A stretch of DNA of 64,000 bases from Bactericera cockerelli. Lineage: Eukaryota; Arthropoda; Insecta; Hemiptera; Triozidae. Location of the stretch: positions 20,158,576 through 20,222,575 of the forward strand of contig CM044966.1 of assembly GCA_024516035.1 (NCBI GenBank), read 5' to 3'. Both the position numbers and the translations under genes were made by a program. Of the stretch, positions 24,017-35,830 are shown one piece after another (position 1 is the stretch's first letter; the number at the start of each line of letters is the position of its first letter). The notes under the pieces were generated by a model that was not told the origin of the DNA, did no database searches, and worked only from the letters and a program-made list of their open reading frames with translations.

Positions 24017-25837
24017 GTCCGTGTGGCTCTCGGCTAAGAATAAGACCACGGGCTGTTCCCCCTGTCGTAAAAGGCGACTAACAGGAACATCTCTCAGAAG
24101 CTGTTGAAAATCTTCATAAAAGAGATTTATAAAACTCTCAGGAGCTGCTGGAAGGCGGTTCGAATGGCTGCTCAAAGCCGTAGAGCCACTTTCCAGTAAA
24201 AAGCACCAAAAAGAGCCTCGTTCAGAAGAAACCACTTCAAAGCATCAGGGTGAGAAGCTAATGGAGCAGAAGAGGCAGAAGATGCCAACAACCTCAACTA
24301 TACTCTCTTGTAGAGATAGTTCAGAGGTGGCACTCGAAACCTCAACTGCTTCTCAAAGCTTTATAAACGCCCTGAAGTCTTTAAAAGTGGGAGTAATTCT
24401 GAAGAAGTTCCCAAATGAGTCCCGGCCACAGGCAGGCGAAAATGTTCCTAACTTATTCGCCCAAAAGAGCAAAAGAAATGATCTGTCTGAGCAAAGAGGA
24501 ATCCTTACTGGCTTTTCAACAGGCCACTGTAGCCTCAACCACCGTCTAAACAAATGGACATTGCTCAAGACGCAAAATGCAGTCTCTCAGAAGCTGCTGA
24601 AAAGCTTCAAATAAAGAGAACTTTTTAAAACTCTCAGGAGCTGCTGGAAGGAGGTTCGAATGGCTGCTCAAAGCCGTAGAGCCAATTTCCAGTAAAAGAG
24701 CACCAAAAAGAAGCCTTGTTCAGAAGAAACCACTTCAAAGCATCAGGGTGAGAAGCTAATGGAGCAGAAGAGGCAGAAGATGCCAACAACCTCAACTATA
24801 CTCTCTTGTAGAGATAGTTCAGAGGTGGCATTCGAAACCCCAACTGCTTCTTAAAGCTTTATAAACGCCCTGAAGTCTTTGAAAGTGGGAGTAATTCTGA
24901 AGAAGTTCCCAAATGAGTCCCGGCCACAGGCAGGCGAAAATGTTCCTAACTTATTCCAAAAGAGCAAAAGAAATGATCTGTCTGAGCAAAGAGGAATCCT
25001 TACTGGCTTTTCAACAGGCCACTGTAGCCTCAACCACCGTCTAAACAAATGGACATTGCTCAAGACGCAAAATGCAGTCTCTCAGAAGCTGCTGAAAAGC
25101 TTCAAATAAAGAGAACTTTTTAAAACTCTCAGGAGCTGCTGGAAGGAGGTTCGAATGGCTGCTCAAAGCCGTAGAGCCAATTTCCAGTAAAAGAGCACCA
25201 AAAAGAAGCCTTGTTCAGAAGAAACCACTTCAAAGCATCAGGGTGAGAAGCTAATGGAGCAGAAGAGGCAGAAGATGCCAACAACCTCAACTATACTCTC
25301 TTGTAGAGATAGTTCAGAGGTGGCATTCGAAACCCCAACTGCTTCTTAAAGCTTTATAAACGCCCTGAAGTCTTTGAAAGTGGGAGTAATTCTGAAGAAG
25401 TTCCCAAATGAGTCCCGGCCACTGGCAGGCGAAAATGTTCCTAACTTATTCGCCCAAAAGAGCAAAAGAAATGCTCTGTCTGAGCAAAGAGGAATCCTTA
25501 CTGGCTTTTAACAGGCCACTGTAGCCTCAACTATCGTCTGAACAAATGGACATTGCTCAAGACCTAAAATGCAGTCTCTGTAAAGAGGCCCCAGAGACAG
25601 CAAAACACATTCTCTGTGAATGTGGAGCAGCCTCACACGCTCGACTGAAACACTTCTCAAGGCTGATTCTAACACCTAAAGAAGTTACCGAAATCAGTCC
25701 TAAAAGAATCTTAAGCTAAATTAATAGCTTTGATCTCTTTTAGAGTTACAGGGGCATGTCACAAAAGATCTATTTAAGGTCGCAGTGACAAAGAGCTTTC
25801 GTAGCCGACAGCCCTACCTATACCAATACCAATAAAA
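24017..25837 (+). mobile_element. Rearranged LINE 3' fragment with triplicated core
   Basis: It is flanked by TACCGTTTTCCTTG at 24003-24016 and 25838-25851, a 14-bp target duplication. It ends in a short TACCAA-type repeat tail. The last 300 bp encodes a LINE ORF2 C-terminus with TGHCSLN and a zinc-knuckle-like C-x2-C...H...C (CSLCKEAPETAKHILCEC), interrupted by shifts. The 5' portion has a CTGTTCCCCCTGTCG stretch of unknown role. A 494-bp unit is present three times inside. Confidence 0.7.
24090..25571 (+). repeat. 494-bp tandem triplication
   Basis: TCTCTCAGAAGCTG starts units at 24090, 24584 and 25078. Units 2 and 3 are nearly identical, and unit 1 is slightly more diverged. Each unit spans the putative RNase H to C-terminal region, including TGHCSLNHRL. 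Overlapping short frames on both strands are remnants of this. Confidence 0.9.
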
Positions 25838-25851
25838 TACCGTTTTCCTTG

Positions 25852-26232
25852 TACCTTTAATATCTACTCCTAGTGAGGCCGGGTCAAGGTTTTCTTTGAC
25901 TTTCCCTGCCATGTCGACGTACGACAAAGTTTTAGAATAGGATATTCTCACTGTCTGATAATCTCTTACCTTAACACTCTTCTTATCTTTGTCTTGTGGG
26001 AGGCCGTGCAGGGTGATTTCACATTATTTACCATAAAAAATTAATTCTGCCATTCTCTTGGTTTGCTTGATGTCTCTAGGGTTAGTTGTCGATATGTGGG
26101 TATTCTTTATATTATTTTCTCATCAATTTTTTCAACAAATTTTTTAATGTCTTCGCCTCCTGTGACCAAAAAGCCATGTCTTGTTTCCAGTTCCTTTCCA
26201 TCTTTTTTGATGTTACTTTGATGTGTTGCAAA
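25852..26232 (-). mobile_element. R1-like LINE segment, middle of ORF1
   Basis: Aligns with 9190-9560 of copy A on the minus strand at visibly lower identity than A, C and D share among themselves. It is separated from its neighbours by the LINE insertion on the left and the RTE element on the right. Confidence 0.6.
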
Positions 26233-26246
26233 CCCCCTAAGACTGT

Positions 26247-29089
26247 CTTCTTCTTCATCCTGCCCCTTCTACCGTAGGTGTAGGGGTTGACAGAGAGTTC
26301 ACCATTTGGATCTATCAGCTACACTAGACAAGGCGCTTCTCCAGGGGACTCCTCTCTCGCTCACTGCTTCCATTAAATTTTTCTCCCATGTTGTTCTAGG
26401 TCTACCTCGCGGTCTTGTGCCATCTGCCCTGGCTTGATATGCTAGTTTTGGGAGTCTTTGGTCGGGCATCCTCATCATGTGCCCAAACCAGCGGAGTTGG
26501 GAACTTTGAATGGTAGTCAGGAGGGGTTCAACATTGAGGGAGTTTCTAATGTTTTGGTTTCTTATGCGGTCTCTTCTTGTTTTACCTTCTACTCTCCTCA
26601 GATATTTCATCTCTGAAGCCTGCAGCCTTGATTGTGTTTACTGGTTAGAGTCCATGTTTCTGCACTATAAGTCAGAGTAGGACGGTAGACGGTTTTATAT
26701 ACAGTGACTTTGGTGTGGTTTGAAACTTCTTTTTTGTTTATAAAACCTCTGCTCATGGAGTAATAGCACCTTGTTGCAGCGACTCGTCCATTTATTTCGG
26801 CATCAAATGTTCCATCTTCTGATATGGTTGAGCCAAGATACTTAAAGGTGGGGACTTGTTCTATTTGTTGATTGAGCAATTTGATGTTATGTTTGACAGG
26901 GGTCTTTGAAATTACCATTGACTTTGTCTTGTTTGCATTTATATTCATAGCTCTACGTTGCATTTCTTCGTTCCAGATGTTGAGGTTGAACTGAAGTGTC
27001 GATGCATCTTTAGCTAATATTGCGATATCATCTGCGTAAGCCATTTCTGAAATGAATACTGGCTGTAGCTTCCAGTATTCAATGCTGTATTTTCTGGTTC
27101 GTTGTTTACAGGCTTTGATGACATCATCCATTAACAATATGAACAGGTAAGGCGATATTATATCTCCTTGCCGAACTCCGTATGTGGTTAGGAACTCTTC
27201 GGAGATGGAACCGCAAGATCTGACCTGGTTTCGGCAAGTGCAGTAGAAGCTCTTTATTGCCCCAATAAGTTTTCTATCAACATTTTTTCTTTCAATGATT
27301 GACCATATCAAGTTCCAAGGCACTTTATCGAAGGCCTTTTCAAGGTCAATAAACGCTAGGTGAATTTCAGAGTCATATTTAATGACCTTCTCGGAGATCT
27401 GGCGAAGTGCAAAGATAAGGTCTTGAGTGCTCCGTCCTCTTCGGAAACCACACTGACTCTCATCTAGGTCAGCCTCTGTAACTTCCCGTAATCTGTGTTC
27501 TAGTATTCGGGAATACAGTTTGCCTGGTATACTAGGGAGTGATATTCCCCTGTGGTTGGAGCACTCACGTTTGTCACCTTTCTTATGAATGGGGATTATT
27601 GTAGCCAGTTCCCAGTCTTTGGGTATAGTTTGTTTCTCCCATGCAAGTTGTATGACCTTCAGCAGTAGTTTTTCTCCTTGTAGTCCCATATATTTTATCA
27701 TTTCCACTGTTATGTTGTCAGCTCCGGGTGCTTTCCTCAGCTTCAATTTGGCAATCGCAGCTTTCATTTTGCCCATAGTTATACCGCCGTCTGATTGTGG
27801 TCGGTTTGTTTCCATTTCCATATTTGGGTCATCTAACAGATTGGGCTGATTTTGTCCATCTCCTAAAAGCTCTTCGAAATACTGTTTCCAGCGACTCATG
27901 ATTTCTCCTTGTGTTGTTAGAAGATTTCCATCTCGATCTTTGATAAATTTTAGTAGGCACTCTTTGTCGGTACGAAGCCGTTTCAAAATACGGTAGAATA
28001 ACTTTCGGTTGTCTTGATATGCATTTTCCATTTTTTCTCCAAATTCCTTCCACTTTTGTTGTTATCTTTTCCTCTTTCTGTTGTGAGTTTGAGTATTACC
28101 AAGCGATGGTCACTACCGATTTCCGGACCTCTTCTAACTCTGCAATCTCTGACATACTTGATGTTTTCCGACTTAATAACAGCATAATCTATTATTGACT
28201 TTTCGTTCCTAGATGGTTCTTCCCTGGTGTATTTGTGAACGGCTTTGTGTTTGAACTTGGTGTTAGCAATTGCCAGAGAGTTACAAATGCATAATTCAAG
28301 GAGACGTTCTCCATTGTTGTTTATTTCTTCTTCCCCATTTGTTCCAATTACTCCTTGCCAGAGTTGTGCCTGGTTTCCCACTCCCATTGAAATCACCCAA
28401 CAATATGAGGTTGTCTTGAGCCATATCATCTATGGTTTTTTGGAGTGTCTCATAAAATTCATCTTTTACTGCTGCCAGTTCACTGTAATTAGGGGCATAG
28501 ACTACTATGATTATATAGTTTATATCTTCTTCAGCAATAACTACTGTCATTATTCTTTCATTTTAAAACTTCCATTGCTTTAAGTTTGATGAATGCTCCT
28601 GTTTCACTAAAAAACCAACTCCTGCTCTAGCCCTTTAGGTGTGTGGGACTCCCGAGTATAACAAGATATAGTTGTTGTCAAGAGTTTCGCATCCCTGACC
28701 TTTCTTTTTTGTTTCTGTCAAAGCTAAGTACTTCACTTGAGTTTGTAGTATCTCTTCAGTCAGCTCTTTTTCTTTTCCAGCTAATCCTCGTACATTCCAT
28801 GTTCCAAAAATCGTAGTCCTGAACTTTCGCCAGTTTCGTGTCCGTAAGATCCGTCCGGTTTTCTCTCTTATGTTACTTGTAATGCGTTGTTTTCAGACAA
28901 ACTGGGGATTGGCCAGTCTGTCCTAGCATGATTTAAGGGGCTGCCTTGACGATCATGCACGCCATATTGTCCAGAGAGCACAATTTCAGCCGAAGCCCCC
29001 TGTTGAACCCTGGACAGAGTGTTGCCCATTTAGCACCACCCGGGGAGCACTTGTGACTTAAGGAATGCCACGGAAGCGAGCAACATTAC
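26247..29089 (-). mobile_element. RTE-clade LINE, full-length but inactive
   Basis: It is flanked by CCCCCTAAGACTGT at 26233-26246 and 29090-29103, a 14-bp target duplication. On the minus strand the endonuclease starts near 28815 (TIFGTWNVRG) with LLGDFN near 28400 and GSDHRLV near 28105. The reverse transcriptase (28031-26607) has AFIDLEKAFDKV, GVRQGDIISPYLF and YADDIAIL. The C-terminus (26610-26299) has RRDRIRN and LRWFGHMMRM. The order and short 3' tail fit RTE elements. Frame shifts near 28370, 28030 and 26610 and a stop after YSGVPHT show it cannot make its protein. Confidence 0.85.
26607..28031 (-). pseudogene. RTE reverse transcriptase ORF fragment
   Basis: An open stretch of 474 codons on the minus strand. 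It covers the thumb-proximal region through fingers and palm: the RKAPGADNITVEMIK motif, HKKGDKRECSNHRGISL, FRRGRSTQDL, catalytic Asp in FIDLEKAFD and the YADD pair. It is part of the element at 26247-29089 and is cut from the endonuclease and the C-terminal domain by frameshifts. Its minus orientation inside an intron of a plus-strand gene is usual for tolerated insertions. Confidence 0.85.
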
Positions 29090-29103
29090 CCCCCTAAGAC
29101 TGT

Positions 29104-29605
29104 ACCGTTTAGAAATAGATTTACAATGGCTTTCTCTGACAATGAGGTCAGACCAAGGTTTTCTTCTTTCTCTGATGAGAAAATGAGGGTTAAGTTCCCA
29201 TTTTTTACCTTTTGAAAGGGAGTGATTTATGGATCATATCAAATTTATGGATCATATCCCTTACCTTTCTTGTCTTTTCCTCTTTTGTGTACTTTGTATC
29301 GCTCACTATTTGCTGGTCACTTCTTCGTATTTCCTGCTTTACTTTTTCCACTTCCCGAAGTGCCTCCTCAGGTTTCATGATGAACTCCTTCAACAGGGAT
29401 CTGCTTCCAGGGTTCCAGTTTAGCCAGAGCCCCATCTGATCAATCTCCTTACACATCGCCTCAACATTCCTTGTGTACACCTCCACGGGATCCTCCGCGA
29501 TCTCCTCATAGGTGTACCGCCGAACTGCTCATCACTTTGCTCCCCTGTGCCAGTGGTATTGTTAGGATTCCTCATCGGACTTCTAGCACAATGTTTACAC
29601 TTCAC
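29104..29605 (-). mobile_element. R1-like LINE ORF1 N-terminal segment
   Basis: On the minus strand 29605 starts MKCKHCARSPMRNPNN and continues past EVYTRNVEAMCKEIDQMGLW, as in A, C and D, with a short deletion after EQFGGTP that shifts the frame. Identity to copy C rises sharply to the right of about 29240, which is the apparent recombination boundary of copy B. Confidence 0.65.
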
Positions 29606-29881
29606 AAAGCTGGTTACTCAGGAATTTGCTGACGCACGGTCCTGAGTCCAGAACACTTTCCTAAGTTAGAAAATAATATGATTGTTTATTTTTAATTTTA
29701 CGAGAAAAAATAACGACATTGACACACTTGCTTACGCTTTCCCATCTCAAACCAAACTCTGTCTGCCATGTATGTGTGTCCCAAATCTGCTGAACTTGTA
29801 TACCAGTCCTTGTCTTTTTTCATATTTACACTGGACAATCCTGTATAAAATCATGTTTGTCATCATTTTTCTTGTTCCCAG

Positions 29882-32393
29882 AGTGACTAAAACCATTCCT
29901 CCCAAGACAGAACTTCTTGTAAGGAACTATAATCATGCTATCTGCCGCAAAAGAGAATGCTCAACACTCAATCATGATGAGAATAAACATCTTGATAACA
30001 CCTGGTTCATTTGTATGCTATGCAGAATTCTGTTTCCTTCACTAAACAATGTAATGAAACACACCAGATTTTGCAACAAAACTGGATGTATAATTGCCAA
30101 AAAAGATTACAATAAAGAAATAAACACTACTGAACAATACAACCTTTGCACAGTGTCACCTTGTGCATGCAATGGAGAAGCAGTGTTGGAGGATATCAAT
30201 TGTGAGCCACAGGACATTGGACATATGGAATCTACAGATGGACCTCCTTCAAACACACTTCATGAAACTGAATTCCATATAGATAATATTAAATGTGAGC
30301 CACAAGGCAGTGTATATGTAGAATCTACAGACGCACCTCCTTCAAACACACTTCATGAAACTGAATTATTTACAGATAATATTAAATGTGAGCCACAGGA
30401 TAGAGAACATATAGAATCTACAGATGCATCTCCGTCAAACACACTTCATGAAACTGAATGTCATACAGATAATATTAAATGTGAGCCACAAGGCAGTGTA
30501 TATGTAGAATCTACAGACGCACCTCCTTCAAACACACTTCATGAAACTGAATTATTTACAGATAATATTAAATGTGAGCCACAGGATAGAGAACATATAG
30601 AATTTACAGATGCACCTCCTTCAAACACAATTCATGAAACTGAATTATTTACAGATAATATTAAATGTGAGCCACAGGATAGTGAACATATAGAATCTAC
30701 AGATGCACCTCCTTCAAACACACTTCATGAAACTGAATTATATACAGATAATATTAAATGTGAGCCACAGGATAGTGAACATATAGAATCTACAGATGCA
30801 CCTCCTTCAAACACACTTCATGAAACTGAATTATTTACAGATAATATTAAATGTGAGCCACAGGATAGAGAACATATAGAATCTACAGATGCACCTCCTT
30901 CAAACACAATTCATGAAACTGAATTCCACGTAAACAGTATTAAATTTGAGACACAAGGCATTGTATATATTAAACAAATTGCAGCTTCATCAAACACCCA
31001 TCCTGATACTGAACACCTTATAGATAATATTGAATGTGAGCCACAGGACAGTGAATATATAAAATCTTCAGATGCACCTCCTTCAAACACACTTCATGAA
31101 ACTGAATTATATACAGATAATATTAAATGTGAGCCACAGGATAGTGAACATATAGAATCTACAGATGCACCTCCTTCAAACACAATTCATGAAACTGAAT
31201 TCCACGTAAACAGTATTAAATTTGAGACACAAGGCATATGTGGAAAGTCTCATGCTCGATCAAGCCATTTAAAATCTCACATGAGGATTCACTCTGGTGA
31301 GAAGCCTTTCAGTTGTGAGATTTGTAGAAAATCTTTCACTGAATCTAATACTCTAAAAAATCACACGAGGATTCACACTGGTGAGAAGCCTTTCAGTTGT
31401 GAGATATGTAGAAATTCTTTCACTGAATCTAATACTTTAAAAAGGCACAAGAGGATTCACTCTGGTGAGAAGCCTTTCAGTTGTGAGATATGTAGAAAAT
31501 CTTTTACTCGACCCATTGATTTAAAAATTCACAAGAGGAATCACACTGGTGAGAAGCCTTTCAGTTGTGAGGTCTGTAAAAAATCTTTCACTCAATCGAG
31601 TAATTTAAAAAGTCACATGAAGATTCACACTGGTGAGAAGCCTTTCAGTTGTGAGATATGTGGAAAGTCTCATGTTCAATCAAGCCATTTAAAATCTCAT
31701 ATGAGGATTCACTCTGGTGAGAAGCCTTTCAGTTGTGAGGTCTGTAGAAAATCTTTCACTCAATCTCGTGATTTAAAATATCACATGAGGCTTCACACTG
31801 GTGAGAATCCTTTCACTTGTGAAATATGTAGAAAATCTTTCATTGTTTCTAGTCGTTTAGAAATTCACATGAGGATTCACAGTGGTGAGAAGCCTTTCAG
31901 TTGTGAGATCTGTAGAAAATCTTTCACTCAATCTTGTAATTTAAAATGTCACATGAAGATTCACACTGGTGAGAAGCCTTTCAGTTGTGAGATATGTGGA
32001 AAGTCTCATGTTCAATCAAGCCATTTAAAATCTCATATGAGGATTCACTCTGGTGAGAAGCCTTTCAGTTGTGAGGTCTGTAGAAAATCTTTCACTCAAT
32101 CTCGTGATTTAAAATATCACATGAGGCTTCACACTGGTGAGAATCCTTTCACTTGTGAAATATGTAGAAAATCTTTCATTGTTTCTAGTCGTTTAGAAAT
32201 TCACATGAGGATTCACAGTGGTGAGAAGCCTTTCAGTTGTGAGATCTGTAGAAAATCTTTCAATAAATCTTGTGATTTAAAATGTCACATGAGGATTCAC
32301 ACTGGAGGTAATCTTTTCAGTTGTGAGATATGTGAGGAGTCTTTTGCTAAGAAATTTCAAATCAGAGAACACTTGAGAGCACATGCTAGATGA
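29882..32393 (+). CDS. Zinc-finger gene copy B, exon 3 (intact)
   Basis: Spliced after TTGTTCCCAG; with exons 1 and 2 it gives a 927-residue protein. The order is: a C2HC finger (FICMLC...HTRFC) in a Cys-rich block; eleven 31-residue units plus a partial one, most with IKCEP or IKFE; one degenerate finger ([19 protein letters not shown]) lacking its first Cys; then 13 complete C2H2 fingers of 28 residues joined by TGEKP/SGEKP linkers, the last ending HLRAHAR. Fingers 5-7 and 9-11 are a duplicated block. The product is expected to be a nuclear sequence-specific DNA-binding regulator. IKCEP fits SUMO-acceptor and synergy-control motifs, which usually repress; that role is inference. No ZAD, BTB or KRAB domain is seen. 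Confidence 0.85.
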
Positions 32394-32441
32394 AAGATTT
32401 TCAGATTATTAGTAAGGTCTCTGTTCAGTTTCATTTAAAAC

Positions 32442-32447
32442 AATAAA
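32442..32447 (+). terminator. Polyadenylation signal, copy B
   Basis: AATAAA about 50 bp after the stop in the conserved context AAAACAATAAAACTGGCC. Confidence 0.6.
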
Positions 32448-35115
32448 ACTGGCCTCCAAGGACAAACTCTAAACAAATTGAGAAGATAAAAAAATGCAGG
32501 TCAAACAGATAAACAAGAACAACCACCAAACATTACTAATATACAGGATTCGAAAAAAAAAGAATATTCTAGAAAATGTAAATATTGAAAATGCTGAAAT
32601 GCATGTACTATTAAATCGAGGGGAAACATTTTTACAGAGTGTTGTTTTCCTATCACTGCTAGGGATGGCCTCAGGGGGATTAACTTTAGAATTTTAAATA
32701 GAAAGACACTGTCTATGTGATATTTCGGAAAATAAGCTGACAGTAGAAGTATTTTAAGACAAATTTGAGTTTTCTACAACCAAATAGGGTCACAGATATT
32801 GTACATTACATCTCAGATAATTCAGCAATATTTTTATAAGAAATTAATTTAATTTTTGTAAAAATTCCGTCTATTTTTTTATACCATTAGTTTTACCAGG
32901 TAAAATTTCAAGGAGTCAACATTTTTAGAAAAAGTGAAAAGGCTATCCGTTTTCGAGTATAAATTGTTCTATTATTTATCCTAATTTAAGGTATCTTGAA
33001 AACATTGCCGGAGACAAGTACTGCACTCGCTTTTTAGCCTCTTTCTAAATAAATTGAAGTAATATTAGCCCTGTTCTTACTATGGGCTGAACAATAAGAC
33101 TCATAGCATTTATTTAGCACAAATTTTACTAGAAAACCAATAGTTTTTAACATAAAAAGAATTTAACACCTCCCCTGGTAAAGCTAATGGTAAAAAAGGG
33201 GCAAATAAGTTATTTTAAATGGCAAAACATTTTTTTAACAAATTTAACTAAAAAAGTTATTAATATCTTTAAAAAAATGTCTCGAACCTCTGATATTCAA
33301 TGTACCATTAGACGCTTCGCAATGAATTGTGATATTAAATTTGTGTATCAATTTCGCCCTGAGTTTGTTAACATTTACTTAAAATTATATTAGTTTTTTA
33401 ATTAAAAAAAAAATTGTTTTTCACTGCCTTTAATTTCGTAGGCATGAAACAGGAGCAATTGTTGACGCTTGTGGTCTGTGTTGTAGCTTGGCCATCCTGT
33501 AGTATGTTTCACCTGTGATGGGAGAGAAGTGGCACAATATTTCCCATTTAGTCGCTTGGTCAACACGAGGGCACCGAAAGGTGTCCCTTAAAAACAGCTG
33601 TAACCAAATTAAGAATACAAAATTTTGTCGGTACGGGGGATCGAACTTGGGACCTTCCGCATGGCAAGCGAGTGCTTAACCATTGAGCTAATCGCGCGCT
33701 CTATTTTATTGTATCTATCCTTGATAAAGCTATAACCTATAACGCGTTAATCGAAAGTTTCAGAAATATAAACCTAATTCTTTCGAGATATCGAGAATTT
33801 TCGAACAAGGTATAACTCGTTATGTTTTTCAGTAAAAACTTTTCACGGGTCGTCCGGCTGTCTGACAAAATCGATCAGAAACTGACATCATCAGAATAGG
33901 TCGAGTTTTAGTTTATTCGAAAGGTCTTTATAAAATGCGTTAATTATCAACAAAATTTATCATTCTGCAACTTACGGTTATTGAGTTATTGGTCAACGTA
34001 GCTCACTGAAATTTGTTGCAATGAACTTCTCTCAAGCCAGCGTCGATGGCATGTTGAATACACCGGTTCCCTTCAGAACACCGAAGTTAAGCGACATCCA
34101 GCGAGGTTAAGACTTGGATGGGTGACCATTCAAATTCTAATTCTCGTGACGCTGGCTTTTTCCGGCCCCACTCAGGCTGGGTGAGGTCAATGTGAGTAGC
34201 AGGTTTGTGAGTTTCCTGCGAATGGAGGGTAAAACCCCCGTCGTGATATGACCATGGCAGTTGAAAGCGACGTTAAACCCCAATTAAAAAAAAAAAAAAA
34301 AAAAAGAACTTCTCTCAACGGACGTTTAAAACAATATGCCTCAAGACATATCTCTGCTTTTAAGATTTTTAAGTAGGTCCGTGCTGAGCCTGACTGGGTC
34401 AGTGTAGGCAATTTTTTTTTTTGCTGAAACTAAATCTTCTAAAAAATTAAGGAATTTGGGTTTTTGTGATTTCCTATATTTACAGCTGTTCTTGTGATAC
34501 GGGGGGGCGGGGTGGAACATTATGGACAGCCTGTATATGCGTAAATACCAAACTCTGTGTTCATTTTCTAATGGTTGTATACCTAGAACCTAACACTTAA
34601 AGAGCTCTCACTCAGATTTTGTCTAAAATAATCTCTCGTAGCAAAGATGTTCATTGAGAAGGAAATTTTTGTACTGCAAAAGCTCTAGTTCAAAAAATAA
34701 CTTATTTACCATTCATTCTAGATGGGGGTTGTGACATATCAAATCCAATGATTCTGAGGTGTTGATTACGAATTATTTTTAGCTATCTGTTACCGTTGAG
34801 TCACCATTAGCGGTTCAAATTTAGACGGAGTTGGCTTTTAAGATGGAAATTATTGTAATTATTTTTAATAAATTATAATTTTCATGTTGTCAAAAAAAGA
34901 AGAAGAAAATCGTCGTGTCACACGTGATGTTAGTACCTGATCTCATATTGGCTCCACAACTTCCTAATGTTACATATGTAACAGGTTCTATGTTCTTCAA
35001 GGTTTATTATTTTTTTAATATATAAATATCTCAATATAATAGATCTGCTTGTTTTTACGTCTGGTGCCACGCTCACATCCCATCCACAAACAACGCATCT
35101 AGACATGTATTACTA
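32448..35115. other. 3' flank of copy B (non-coding)
   Basis: Nearly identical to the flank of copy C, including the minus-strand SINE at 33609-33702. It differs by the 5S SINE at 34036-34305. Short open frames at 32494-32697 and 33187-33393 are not kept in the other copies. Confidence 0.75.
34036..34305 (+). mobile_element. Full-length 5S rRNA-derived SINE
   Basis: The first ~120 bp match 5S rRNA: GAATACACCGGTTC, CACCGAAGTTAAGC (A-box region), GACTTGGATGGGTGACC (C-box) and the closing GACGCTGGC, complementary to the opening GCCAGCGTC. The body CTCAGGCTGGGTGAGGTCAA and a run of about 20 A follow. Flanks are GAACTTCTCTCAA at 34023-34035 and 34306-34318, a 13-bp target duplication; copies C and D show the empty site. 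It is a retroposed SINE, not a 5S gene. Confidence 0.93.
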
Positions 35116-35639
35116 ATATGTGTACCCGGCCTTACGCGTTACATTATGGGGATGTGGACCCGGCCTAACGCGTCACATCACAGAGATGTGGATCCGGCCT
35201 AACGCGTCACATCACGGAGATTTAGATCCGGCCTAACGCGTCACATCACAGAGATGTAGATCCGGTCTAACGCGTCACATCACAGAGATGTGGACCCGGC
35301 CTAACGCGTCACATCACAGAGATGTGGATCCGGCCTAACGCGTCACATCACAGAGATGTGGATCCGGCCTAACGCGTCAAATCACAGAGATGTGGACCCG
35401 GCCTAACGCGTCACATCACAGAGATGTGGATCCGGCCTAACGCGTCACATCACAGAGATGTGGATCCGGCCAAACGCGTCACATCACAGAGATGTGGATC
35501 CGGCCTAACGCGTCACATCACAGAGATGTGGATCCGGCCAAACGCGTCACATCACAGAGATGTGGATCCGGGCCAACGCGTCACATCACGGAGATGTGGA
35601 CCCGGCCAAACGCGTCACATCACAGATATGTGGATCCGG
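35116..35639 (+). repeat. 34-bp minisatellite array B (forward)
   Basis: Fifteen units, mostly with GGATCCGG (a BamHI site) where array A has GGACCCGG. The translated open frame 35424-35654 simply follows the repeat and is not a gene. Confidence 0.92.
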
Positions 35640-35830
35640 TTTACCACAGCATGAGGTAAACAAAAAATTCAAATAAATTGAACCAATCAGAGGCCGGGAT
35701 TTGTAGAAAGAGGAACAATCAGCCGTTCAATGTTGGACGCATGAATTTGTTCAATTCGAGATAGGCAAGGTTCTCTCTATGTTATATGGTCTCAGTGATT
35801 CGCACCCAAAAAATGTCGGAGGTATTATGT
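35640..35830. other. Spacer between inverted minisatellite arrays
   Basis: About 190 bp beginning TTACCACAGCATGAGG and ending AGGTATTATGT. It is shared with 47758-47947. Its right part (GATTCGCACCCAAAAAATG) matches, inverted, the sequence at 4715-4740 next to another element, so it is probably a transposon end. Confidence 0.6.

Larger units (their letters stand above)
21650..29881 (+). other. Intron 2 of copy B, 8.2 kb of nested retroelements
   Basis: From left to right: AT-rich sequence with a CAA microsatellite (22038-22060), an antisense R1-like LINE (about 22400-29605), and within it a SINE (23660-23869), a rearranged plus-strand LINE (24017-25837) and a minus-strand RTE element (26247-29089). 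The LINE pieces between insertions keep the order of the uninterrupted homologue in copies A, C and D. Introns 2 of A, C and D are only about 1.5 kb. Confidence 0.75.
19947..35115 (+). repeat. Segmental duplication unit B
   Basis: Starts within the sequence corresponding to 7505 of unit A. The 5' part (to about 29230) is clearly more diverged from A, C and D than those are from each other. The 3' part is nearly identical to C. It is enlarged by insertions in intron 2 and by a 5S SINE in the 3' flank. Confidence 0.85.

Noticed and set aside
24353..25063. Two near-identical short minus-strand ORFs (MSNVHLFRRWLRLQW)
   Set aside because: They are mirror-strand readings of the triplicated LINE fragment, whose meaningful frame is on the plus strand.
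34036..34156. A 5S rRNA gene
   Set aside because: It is followed by a SINE body and poly-A and bounded by a 13-bp target duplication, and the 3' half of the 5S part is altered.
35424..35654. A repetitive open frame (HITEMWIRPNAS type)
   Set aside because: It only translates the 34-bp minisatellite; three units are 102 bp, so the frame stays open by arithmetic.
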